Part shown: positions 22,125 to 33,224 of the stretch, piece after piece
Numbering within the stretch: position 1 is the first letter of the stretch
Layout: each line of letters starts with the position of its first letter
NCBI GenBank assembly: GCA_015178975.1
Contig: WHVD01000024.1
Span: forward strand, 310,001-374,000
Length of the DNA: 64,000 nt
Direction of reading: 5' to 3'
Source: Hysterangium stoloniferum
Taxonomy: Eukaryota > Basidiomycota > Agaricomycetes > Hysterangiales > Hysterangiaceae
Made by a program: the position numbers and the translations under genes
The notes under the pieces: generated by a model
Seen by the model: the letters and a program-made list of their open reading frames with translations, nothing else
Told to the model about the DNA's origin: nothing
The model's database searches: none

Positions 22125-24547
22125 ATGGAGACTACAGAGAAATACTGTCCCCACGATGCCAGGCCGTTACAGGGGTGCGAGGAAGGCGGTTTGCATGGTG
22201 AGGAAGCACAACATAACCTGGAGCTGAAGATGAGTCCAGTCGAGGAGAAAAGGCTATTGCGTCGAATAGATCTTTGGATTGTACCCTATTCTTCGTTGTG
22301 AGTATTCAATAACAGTATGGTTCAAATGTTAGCTATTCATTCTGTGCGGAGACTTTTCTTGTTCAGTGAGTTGGGACGGTTGGAAAGGTCCACTCCTTAT
22401 TCTGATGTGATTCGATAGGCTTCCTTGACCGAGTAAATATCGGACAGGCCAGACTCGCTGGCTTAGAGAAGGATCTGAAATTGCATGGCAATCAGGTATA
22501 ACATGTACTTTCCCAGCTGAACTTGTCAATCCGACCAATCATCCAGTACGACATTGCATTAACGATATTCTTCGTCTCCTACGCCGCGTAAGTCCCGTCG
22601 GAGATATCTAAAAGCTTTAGATAAATCTCCCTATGAACAGTTTTGAACTTCCTAGCAATTTGGTTCTGAAGAAATTGAGGCCCTCACGGTGGCTATGTTT
22701 TATAATGGTTTCTTGGGCTATTATACAAATGTGAGTTTGTCTTTACACTATGAACGATGTACATAACGAATTATTACAGATTGATGGGACTGGTAAAAAA
22801 TGCCAAGGCCCTATATGTCGCAAGGTTTCTCCAGGGAATGTTTGAAGTGATTTAATTTCATTTTTTTGGTACCAAAACGATTTTTAAGCAGTTTTTGACC
22901 AGGCGGGACTTTTCCCTGGCCTTAATTTTCTACTTTCCACTTGGTACACTCGTAAGGAACTTAACGTCCGCGTTGCCGTGTTCTGTATGGGAGCGACACT
23001 AGCAGGCGAGAAGATAGTATTTATGCCTCTTTTCTCTAATTTACCAAATCACCCTAGGTGCATTCGGAGGTCTCCTGGCATTCGGAATTAGGCACATGGC
23101 AGGCGTAGGTGGCAAAGGCGGCTGGGCATGGATGTATGCCCTTGTTGTACATAACATATCCCAATCATGCTCTTATCTTTTCACAGCTTCATCTTGGAAG
23201 GGCTTCTTACCCTCATCTGCGCTCTTCCAGCTCCGTGGCTCGTCCAGGATTTTCCGCACTATAGCAAACTCCTCACGCCCACAGAGAAGGCAAAGTGGCT
23301 GCATAGACTCAATGTTTCTCAGGGAGTAACAAATGCACCATTACCGTTTACAACGAAGCAGGTTTGGAAGGCTCTGACAGACTGGAAGACATATGCTTAT
23401 TCTTTGATAATCCTCTGTAAGTCCCCCATGTCATGCACTTGAATCGTCATTTATGAGGCGTTAGCTATTGCTGAGCCTACTTTCTCACTTTCTTTGTTTT
23501 CACCATCGATCAGTAAGTACTAGTTTGTGTATATCGATTTTCCCACCGAGTTATCCATAATATAGTTGCTGCGCTTGGTTTCACCAATGCTGCTGCGAAT
23601 GCTCTCTCTGCTACGCCGTACGTTCTGGCAACAATTGTCGTAATCACAGTAGGCGCAATCAGCGACCGACTCTCCATGAGGTCACCCTTTATTGTTATTA
23701 TGTACGGTTCGTTTCGTTGCTATCCGACGATTGCTTCGTTGACAGTTCGACAGGATGCTCTTATCTGTTATAGGATATACCATCCTCTTGTGTGATGTTT
23801 CCCCACCTGTAAAATTCGTGGCAGTTTTCATTACAGTTGTTGGAGTCAGTCCTTGCACTGCGACGGCTATAACATTCGTTGTGAGTAATAGTTTCATATC
23901 CATGACCCATCGACGACTAACAACACGTGTAGGGAAATAAGTATGTGATATTTAATGCTTTTTAATGCTTCACCTTAATATCATGCTTCATTTGGTACAG
24001 TTTTGGTCCAATGTACACTCGCGCGGCAGTTATGGGTGCTGTTCTTGTCTTTCACCTTGATCATGACAATTTTAATATTTAATCAAAATATTCAAATAAC
24101 AGGGGTATTTTTCAGCTTCGGTAACTTCGGAGGAATAATAGCATCAAATGTATACCCCATCGGGGATGCCCCAAGATACATTCGTGGCCACGCCATTTCT
24201 CTAGGATTTTCCGTACGTATCTTATATTCAGTCTTCTCTTATACGTACCTGGTGCGACTCAATGGGGTGCAGTGTCTTGCCATCGTCCTAAGTGCTTTCA
24301 TGGGCTACTATAACACGCAAGAAAATGGCCGAAGGGATAGGTTATATGGCGCTCCCAACCTTGATGGCAGTGATTGTAGTTCTGTATATGTCGATGATCC
24401 TGTACGGGTGAAGAAATGGGGTTTAGAAGGGATGTCTAAGCAAGAAATAATTGAGCTGGGGAACCAACATCCTGCGTTTAGGTATGATTTCTGGACTCAA
24501 CCCGGAAGAGTATTTATTCAATTTATTGGGGTAGATATATGATTTGA
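22125..24547 (+). CDS. MFS transporter, Dal5/allantoate permease family, array copy 4
   Basis: Fourth array member with all 17 exons open by eye. The start reads METTEKYCPHDARPLQGCEEG. The 14-nt exon is changed to ACTTTTCTTGTTCA, giving LLFLFS in place of LLYLLS. The donor after GATLAG is GC (23006), and the segment before it is the most changed in the array (VAVFCMGATLAG). Exon 9 is nearly the same as in copy 1 (LVQDFPHYSKLL) and unlike copies 2, 3 and 5 (LIQDFPQYSNLL). The last exon joins over an acceptor GTAG to YMI with TGA at 24545-24547. The flank upstream is separated from copy 3 by about 6.5 kb of repeats. Likely functional. Confidence 0.82.
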
Positions 24548-26376
24548 AGTTGACCCAAACCATTGGATTAATTTTCTGTGGTAATTGGTATAGCTATTCG
24601 AAGCCCTGCTATTGGTGCTTCAGTCTTTCCAACTATTATGTTTTAATGGTTAGCGGCCCAGGGGAGCATGTTGAAGGTAGCTCAGATATCGGGATTGAAC
24701 TGGAATTTACTGGGTTGATACTACGACTTTCAAGAACCACTGCCCGCCGAGAGGCTTCAACAAATTGCGAGACTTTGTCATATGTGGGTGATGTTCAGCC
24801 ATTAATTAAATATTTCCAGCGTATATCCCAATTTAAATGATACCAAGTATTTTAAACAAGTAGTTTCGATCCCATTACAGCTCTTCCGGGCGCTGATCAG
24901 AATCTGCCTCTGAAGCGCAGCCTCATGGTGCAATATGCCACTTTGCCCAAGTTGAAACACAACATCTTATATATTATATCACAGAATTACACTTTCCTGA
25001 ATCCTGAAGTTGTGGTGATTATTCATAGTGCTCTTATACCCTTATGATATTATTTTTTAATTTCTTGTGTGCTTTATACTCCAATCTCCATCACTTTACT
25101 AAATGACCATACCTAGGAAAATTCATTCTTTCCAGAAACAGCACCAAAGTGGAGTAAGCTTGACTATCATTTGCCCACCTTATACAAGTTATGCAACACT
25201 GGTGTTGGATTTATTTATTTATTTATTTTCAAGCAAAGCACCAGGATACCTGAGTCATTTGGTGATTGTAAATGGATGCAATTATTTCTATCATTTACAT
25301 AAATAAATTACTGTTGGAAATAATTATGAAACACTATACCTATGTCTACCATGATTTGCCCACCTTATACAAGTTGTGCAACACTAGTGTTGGGTTTATT
25401 TATTTTCAAGCGAATCACTCCCGGTCCACAAAAGGATCCCTTTAAGTCCCTCCTAGGTTTTCAATGGACGCAATTATTTATTCCTATTAGTTACATAAAG
25501 AAGTTACCTTGGTATGAAAATTTCCTGAGCGGTTGCCAGGGCTAATTGTTACAAACTCGTATGAGCTGAGCCCCTCATCTCAACACAAGTACTCGTCACA
25601 AGATTTCCTCACAGTTCTGCTTAAATCATTTTCGGTATCGATTATTTTCGGGCCTATTGGTACTCTGCCCGTCCAGCGTTCTGCGTAATACTTCACGTAA
25701 TCGAGGGTTCGGCCTGTACCTCCTCGGTTTATTTTGCTTCTTCCCACTAAGATGGATATATAGATAAAGGATTGAATGGCGGCAGCAAGATTTATACTTT
25801 GTTGCAAGATGTGTTCTGGCGTAGCTAGGTTCAGCACATCTTCTGCTTCTTCGTTACACTCCAGCTGTGCCCCTTAACTTTTATGACTGGGTACCATCCC
25901 GCTTTTCCTTAAGCATGCTTTCGAATTCCTCATTAACTCCGAGTTAGACACCCTTTCCAACCTTTTTTTCATTATTAGCCAGGTTCTTCGACATCTGGTC
26001 TATTTTCATCTTTTAGAAGATTTAAAGCTGGGTAAATCTCTAGTTCTTTCAGACAAGTTCCTACCCACCCATAAATACTGCCTTCTCATTTGCCCGCTGA
26101 CAACGCTATTTATAAAAATCCCTTTACCAATTTTTTTAATTGGGTATATAATCAATTAAACATTTATTATTATTTGACTTTGGCAAGATACTGAGAGTTC
26201 ATGAGCAATGTTATACAGAGGCTACGCTTGAAGAACTTCCGCCCCACATAAGTAGGCTGGTCGTAATTCATAAGTAATAGTAATGGTTCAATAAGCGACT
26301 AGAAGCGGAATATCCTAACTAACAAAGTCCTACGCCCCTCATGCATGAAAACAGTGTTGGCCGCACCTAATTATAG
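24548..26376. repeat. Spacer between copies 4 and 5 with dispersed repeats
   Basis: To about 24730 this is the unit 4 3' flank. Two direct copies of a block starting TTTGCCCACCTTATACAAGT and continuing into TGTTGGRTTTATTTA lie at 25169-25225 and 25361-25403. The stretch 25103-25145 is shared with 16333-16410. A bottom-strand frame (25837-25580) reads GGTGRTLDYVKYYAERWTGR; it looks protein-like but I do not recognise it. Around 26120-26175 there is a very AT-rich tract. No intact gene. Confidence 0.45.
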
Positions 26377-26516
26377 ATCGAAGCGTTAACTTTACAGCAC
26401 CCGATGGCGTCAAGCTTATGAATTCCCATCAGCATATCACTATCCGCCAACAGTAACTGGTGCTGTTGCGGTTTCTGATTCTGTAGCCACCTAATACTCA
26501 CCGTGGACTCATAGGG

Positions 26517-28915
26517 ATGGAGACTACAGAGAAATCTGATGCACACGACGCAAAGCCGCTAGCGCAGGAGTGCGACGAGAAGAGTGTTCAGGATCTGGAG
26601 CTGACGATGAGTCCAGCCGAGGAGAAAAGGCTATTACGCCGCATAGATCTTTGGATTGTGCCCTATGCTTCCTTGTGAGTGTCCAATGCCACTATGGTCC
26701 AAATGCTAGTTATTCACGCTGTGTGGAGGCTTTACTTGCTCAGTAAGCTGGGACGCTTGAAGGTCCATTCATTAGTCTGATGTGATTGGATAGGCTTCCT
26801 TGACCGAGTAAATATTGGACAGGCCAGGCTCGCTGGCTTGGAGAAGGATCTCAAATTACATGGAAATCAGGTACAGCATGTGCTTTCTTAACTAAACTTG
26901 TCGATCCGATCATCACCCAGTACAACATTGCATTGACGATATTTTTCGTCTCCTACGTCGCGTACGTCCCGTTGTAGACGTCTCGAAGCTTGTTTGACCC
27001 ATATCGGGATGCGTAGTTTTGAACTTCCTAGTAATCTCATTCTGAAGAAACTGAAACCACCACGGTGGATATGTTTCATAATGATATGCTGGGCGATTCT
27101 ACAAATGCAGGTATGTCTTTACATATGTGGATATTGTAATTAACCAATCATCACAGATTTATGGGTGTGGTAAAAAATTCCCAAGGCCTATATGCCACAA
27201 GATTTCTCCTGGGAATGTTTGAAGTAATTTTACATCTTCCGTTTTCATATTAACGCAATTTTGAATCCAATTCTGACCAGTCGGGACTTTTCCCTGGCCT
27301 CAATTTCCTATTCACCACTTGGTATACTCGCAAAGAACTCAACGCTCGTGTTTCCATCTTCTTTGCGGGAGCGACACTGGCAGGTGCGAAGATAGTCTTT
27401 ACCCCTCCTTTCTCTAATTTGCCGTACCACACCAGGTGCGTTTGGAGGTCTCCTGGCCTTCGGAATTAGGCACATGGCAGGCGTAGGTGGCAAAAATGGC
27501 TGGGCGTGGATGTAAGTCCCCATCATATACAGCTCAATCACGTTCCAACGCCTTCGACAGCTTCATTCTAGAGGGCCTTCTTACTCTCGTGTGCGCTCTT
27601 CCCGCCCCATGGCTGATCCAGGATTTCCCGCAATATAGCAATCTCCTCACTCCCGCAGAGAAGACGAAGTGGCTGCATAGGCTTAATGTTTCCCAGGGAG
27701 TTACGAATGCTCCCTTACCGTTTACGAAGAAGCAGGTGTGGAGGGCTCTGACAGACTGGAAGACGTATATTTATGCTTTGATATACCTCTGTAAGTTGCA
27801 CCGAAATATTAATTGGATGGTCATTTATGTGGCGTTAGCTATTGGTCAGCCTTTTTACTCGCTGGCCTTGTTTTTACCCTCGATTAGTAAGTACTAATAA
27901 CTTTATCTCGATTTTCCTGCTGAGCCAGCCACCTTATAGTTGCTGCGCTTGGTTTTACCAATGCCGCTGCGAATGCCCTTTCTGCTGCACCATACGCCCT
28001 TGGAACCATTGTCACACTCATAGTGGCCAACATCAGCGACCGGCTCTCTATGAGGTCGCCCATTCTTGTTATTATGTACGGTTCGCCCCGTCACTGCCCG
28101 ACAACGACTTTGTTAACAAGTCTACAGGATGTCATTAACTGCTGTCGGATATATCATCCTCTTATGCGACGTTTCTCCCACCGTGAGATTCGTAGCAGTT
28201 TTCATTACTGTCGTTGGAGTCAATCCTTCCATTCCAACAGCTATAACCTTCGTTGTAAGTAATTATTGCTCTTCGTGTAGCTCGTCAATCGTACCGACGA
28301 ATAACACTTTACATAGGGAAATAAGTATGTGATATTTATTGCCTCACCTTGACACCATCCTTAACCCAGTTGTAGTTTTGGTCCAATGTACACTCGCGCG
28401 GCAGTTATGGGTACTGTTGTCGACTTTACCGCAATCATCAGAATTTAATCAAATATCCACATGACAGGGGTATTTTTCAGCTTCGGTAACTCCGCAGGAA
28501 TAATATCATCAAATGTATATCCCATCGGAGATGCCCCTAAATACATTCGGGGCCACGCCATCGCTCTGGGATTTTCTGTATGTACCCCACGTCCAGTCTT
28601 CACTTAGACAGTAAGTGACGAGAGCTGATGGGACTGCAGTGTCTTGCCATAGTCCTAAGTGCCTTCATGGGCTTTTATAATCGGCGAGAAAATGCAAGAA
28701 GAGACAGGATATATGGGATTCCTAACGTTGATGGCAGCGATTGCAGTCCTTTACACGCTGATGATCCTGCACGACTGAAGAAATGGGGGTTAGATGGGCT
28801 GTCGAAGCAGGAAATTATTGAGCTGGGAGACCAACACCCTGCGTTTAGGTATGATATCCGTTACTCAACCCGGAACAGCATTTATCTAATTTATTGGGGT
28901 AGGTATATGATTTGA
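26517..28915 (+). CDS. MFS transporter, Dal5/allantoate permease family, array copy 5
   Basis: Most divergent full-length member. The N-terminus is shorter and changed (METTEKSDAHDAKPLAQECDEK), and the protein has its own substitutions such as AYGVVKNSQG-type loop changes and SFGNSAGIISSNVYP. The 14-nt exon (GCTTTACTTGCTCA) and 8-nt exon (GGAAATAA) are kept. Weak point: the intron after WAILQ must start at GCAGGT (27107) to keep frame. Using the good GTATGT four bases on shifts the frame and hits a stop within the next exon. So this copy either uses a poor GC donor or is a young pseudogene. The donor after GATLAG is GTGCGA. TGA is at 28913-28915. Confidence 0.75.
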
Positions 28916-29690
28916 GGTTGTTACAAACCATCAGCTCGATCTTTTGTGTAATAGCTATTCGAAGCTTATTAGTGGTACCCCAATTCCATTTCATTTGAAA
29001 TGTCTTTGATTGGTCGGAGCAGCTCACTATAGATATGTTGTACGATTCAGAGGAACGTCTTGTAACATCGGATAACATGGTTATGCCACTCAACGGATTA
29101 TTTTGAAAGGAGCTCCAAAGTCGCTCACAGATCGATTTGAATCGGACTCATTTACTGGGTGAGAATTTCTGATGGCCATTGGCCCGGCTTCACCAGGCTT
29201 AGGCTTGACCGGGCCGTCATCAAAGGCTCATTGTGTTGGTCACATGATGCTGAATCAGTATCACATGACCTATTATATTGGACCGGGCCGGCCCCCCTAA
29301 CAGTACCTTGAAGCGGCCCGGTCCGACTTGCGGGCTTTGGGCTTGAGGCCCGACAGATCACTATCAGCGCCCAAAACCATTTCACTGATACCAGTCACAG
29401 GCTATTGCTTGCACCGTATTATATGTGAAGGAATGGAGAGTGTTCAACAGCGCTGATATCACTGGCATATGCCCTTCATAACGCTAAGTGAAACCTCTTC
29501 TTAAGGTTCCCAGCACTAATGGTGCACATATAACCGATTATCCAAAAGCCTATTAGCGTTTGAAAAGCTCTTTGCGCAATAATGTAACTACATGCGTTTA
29601 TATAATTTTTCGACAAAGTGAATCAAGTTACAAAGTCCCTGCAAAACCCCACAGATCACACCACTTCACATCTGCGATGTTGGAAGGCCC
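28916..29690. other. Spacer after copy 5 with GC-rich foldback
   Basis: To about 29155 this is a diverged unit 3' flank. Then 29175-29345 is a GC-rich island in AT-rich surroundings, full of GGCCCGG/CCGGGCC words. A perfect 11-bp inverted repeat, GGACCGGGCCG (29280-29290) and CGGCCCGGTCC (29314-29324), lies in it. TCACATGA occurs twice nearby (29239 and 29263 region). No gene seen up to 29690. Confidence 0.5.
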
Positions 29691-30007
29691 CGCTGTTGAT
29701 TACGTCTAAACTAAAAGTGGCAATTTCCTATCAACACTGACGCACGGATCGAAGCAGCAATAGAATGCCTTCAATTATCTAGGGTTAAATGAGACGGTGT
29801 TAAGCATGAAACTTCGTTTACATTGCCGCGCGGGTACCAAATGTGCCGATAATTTGAAGCCAACATCTATGATTGATTATTTCCTACTAAAGCCTAGGTA
29901 TCGATCGAAGCAGCAATACGTCTTCTTTGTTAAATGAGGTGGAGTTACAAAGCTTAGAGCGTTAAGGTCGTGAACTTCCATTGGGTATTCACCGTGGACT
30001 CATACCC

Positions 30008-30152
30008 ATGGAGACTACTATACGGCTGAAGAAATGGAGGTTAGAAGCATGTCTAAGCAAGAAATCATTAAGCTGGGAGCCCAAAATCCTGCATTTACCT
30101 ACTACTCGATCCGGGAGAGCACTTATTCGATTTGTATTGGGGTAGGTATATG
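30008..30152 (+). pseudogene. MFS array relic (copy 6): both ends joined, middle deleted
   Basis: The first 11 bases of the coding region (ATGGAGACTAC), preceded by the normal unit flank, run straight into the end of exon 16: ACGGCTGAAGAAATGGAGGTTAGAAGC matches the MKKWGLEGMSKQEIIELG part of the full copies. The final intron with its ATTGGGGTAG acceptor and the YMI stop follow. About 2.2 kb, nearly the whole gene, is missing. Just upstream the flank itself is partly doubled: the CGAAGC element occurs at 29747 and again at 29903. It cannot code for a transporter. Confidence 0.8.
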
Positions 30153-30679
30153 ATTTGAAGTTGACACGGCTCAATTTTTACAAGGAAACTGACATTATAG
30201 CTACGTGAGGGATGACTATTAGTACTCGGAATTCATTTTATTTCAAACCTTGTTTGATTAGTCGGGGCGGCCCACTTGCAAGGCGCCCCCAAAGTGGGTT
30301 TGAACCGGACGGTTGATGAATCCGGCCCCAGGAAGAACCGTACGCCAAGCCATAGCTTTCAGCAAATAGCGAGATCTTGTCATATGTAGGTGACGCCAAG
30401 GTATCAATTAAATACGTCTTACACATTTTCAGTAGTCTTACCAAGTACTTTTAATATTTTGAAGATTTAACTGGACGCTTAACGTCCATACATAGTCCAT
30501 ACATATCTGCATTTATGAAATCCCGGAGACTGAGAATGTCGTCACGATTCGATATTAGTTTTCCGGCTTGGTTTGAGATGGATGATGATGGTTTAAAGGC
30601 CAAAATATGCCATATTGACTCCTCCGCAGATTAATGACCATTCTTTATGATATCTACCCCCTATTCACTCAGGGTCACG

Positions 30680-33224
30680 TTAGACAGAAGTGAAATGAGA
30701 TGCTTTGGAACTTGCCTTCTCTGCGATGGCGTACACGGAGGAAGACTTGCAGAAAGTCAGCACGCAGACATGTGGGCGAACCAAAAACTCACCAAGTGGG
30801 CGCTGATAGGGAAGGGGATTATCGATGCATCTAAACGAAAAGTCAATGGGTTCATCGGGGACGGATTACGACAAATAGAAAGGCTCACCTATGACCCTGA
30901 CATTATTCGTGCCATAGACCTTCAGAGATGTATCAACAACACCACCCAGCTCCTCGGGAAGCATCGACGCCGTTCCAATCTCATGGTTGTCAGACGCCAC
31001 CACGCCTCTCAACCACCCTTCGATTTCATCATCAGTCTGGAATTGTTCACCCGGTTCAAATTCGCCGTTGAAGATGCTGTCCAGAGGTGGCGTCCGGAGC
31101 ATCCGACGAGCGAGTTTGAGTCCTCCGACGTGGGCAGCAATATCGATCGGATGTCCCCAATAGTTGGGGTTCACGAGGGGCAAGGCCAACGGGTCCGAAG
31201 AAGAAATGTGGCTTCTCCCGCGGGACAGGGGGAAATACAAGACTGAGTTTATGGCCGTGAATGTTCTGTTCGGCCGGCTGGCCAGGGGCGTTGGCCCTGT
31301 TAATCGAGGTAAGTTATGCAATGCAGCCATGCTACATCACTGGAAAATTTATACCTGAGTAACCAGGCTCTGTCATAATAATATTATTATTAAAGTGAAA
31401 GGCTTCAAGACGATCCCATTACTCGCCTACATTCATTTCCAACGGCGATGCCTTCCCTTCTTCGTACAGGTTTAGCGCAATATTCAGCTGAGCCATGATC
31501 CCCTTCACAAGCTTTGGGTTTCCATTTGCATATTCAATTGCTGTGGCTTTCAAATTGGCTCTCGCCTGGGCTATCAGCGGTTGTAGTTGAGATGAGTTGA
31601 ATACATCTTGAGGGGCGGCAATTCCTAATGACCTCGGCGCAGCAGAGAGAACGCCTGAGGTGGATTTTAACCTAACAATCAAAAGAAGTGCAGCTCAGTG
31701 ACTCAAAATACTGACCAGACCGGTTCTGGAACCACAGTGCGCGTTGCTCGGCGGCGAATGTCGCATTGAGGTTGAGTTGGTCCCTGGTGAGCCTGTATAT
31801 GATTTTCAACAATCTGAGCCATAGCAATATCTGGAGGCTCACGTGAGAGTGGAAAATGAGTTGGCCCAACTGTGTACATGATCTAACGCTACTTAGAGAA
31901 CGAGCTATCATTATGAGATGGCAAGTTGAGCTCACCTGCTAGATTTTCTCCGACAGATGGGAGATCCAATACCGGCGTCACTCCAGCCGCAGAGATAATT
32001 CTAATATATCCTTATGTCACGTATATAACACCTGGAAAAAAAGAAAAGCTTACGTTGAATTTCCAATACCGGAGAGTTCAAGCACCTTTGGGCTACCAAT
32101 CGTTCCAGAAGAGACAATGACTTCTTTCTTCACAGGAATAGTGAACTTCTGCCCATTCTGTACATATTCCACTGCAGATCCAACAAGTCTCCCTCCCTCC
32201 TTCGTAGCATTCCAGATAATGCGAGTCACTGTCGAATTGAGAAAAACAGCAAGATTCGGTCTTGATGCCACTGGCGTAAAGTGTGCACATGCAGAGGAAC
32301 ATCTGTGCACGGTAACGCGAGGGAACCTCCAACACTAAGCTGACGTATGCTTACCGGGTATTGTTGGCAGCATCAAGAGAATTAGCTGCTACGCCCACGG
32401 CATGGGGATCTCCGTTAGCAAGATCTGGAGAGGCAGGAAAACCCAGTTTCATAGACGCATTTCGCCAGAGTGTAGACTGGATGAAAAAAAAGTTCGGGAA
32501 TCCCGCTTTGACTAGCCCGTCGAAGCCATGCACTGATGGGTCAAAGCGAGCGCCGCCAACCTGCGTTTGAAACGCGTTCGGTGGGGTGAATATTTCGCTC
32601 TTTTTGAAGAACGGCAAGAGGCCATCCCAGCCCCACTCCTGGTCGTTGTTTAGCGTGGCCCACGCGTCATATTGCTGCTTTTCGGCGCGGGTCTAGGTGC
32701 AGGCGACGGAGATACTTGTCAGTGAAATTCGAGGCAATTAATGATGCCTCCAGGTGGTAGTGACGTACAAAAACCATGGCGTTGATAACAGTCGAACCGC
32801 CAAGCGCCTTGCCTGCCCTTACATTGACACTGCGTCCGTTGAGGTTAGCCTGTGGGGTTGTCGTATATCCCCAATCCAAAGTAAGCGCTTGGCCAGTAAA
32901 GGCCAATCCTGGTATAAAAACCTGGCGGGAAACACTCATTAGCCTAGGGATCCAGACAACACTGGCTAAGCTGAAGTGGATGCACCTCTGGCAGTCCCTC
33001 AGCATTCGGACCAGCTTCTATGACAGCTACTGAGACTTGTGGATCCTCGGTGAGACGCGCCGCAACAGTCAGTCCGCTTCAAAATTAAATTGGTGAGTTA
33101 GAGGATATCTGACGAGATTGAACACAGCATACGCAGTTCCTCCACCGACGACGACATAATCATATGCATTGATGCATGGTACCAAAATAAGAAAAGATAA
33201 AAGAACACGAGTGCTAGGTTTCAT
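30680..33224 (-). CDS. Secreted GMC oxidoreductase 1 (aryl-alcohol oxidase-like)
   Basis: FAD-dependent flavoenzyme of the glucose-methanol-choline family, probably secreted to oxidise alcohols or sugars and yield peroxide for lignocellulose attack. The first exon (33224-33133) codes for a hydrophobic signal peptide ending near CINA, then YDYVVVGGGTA, the FAD-binding dinucleotide fold. GMC signature 1 reads GKALGGSTVINAM, signature 2 is in SSGTIGSPKVLELSGIGNS. The catalytic histidines are likely those in SDNHEIGTASM and in the C-terminal PFPISAHL. At least nine introns: one (31436-31370) has a GC donor, and next to it is a 15-nt exon (31369-31355, EPGYSG). The last exons give VYAIAEKASSK and a stop at 30680-30682. 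The C-terminal tail differs from GMC 2. Paralogue of the gene at 49807. Confidence 0.85.

Noticed and set aside
30647-31246. 199-codon top-strand open frame
   Set aside because: Antisense shadow of the C-terminal exons of GMC 1; no domain of its own.
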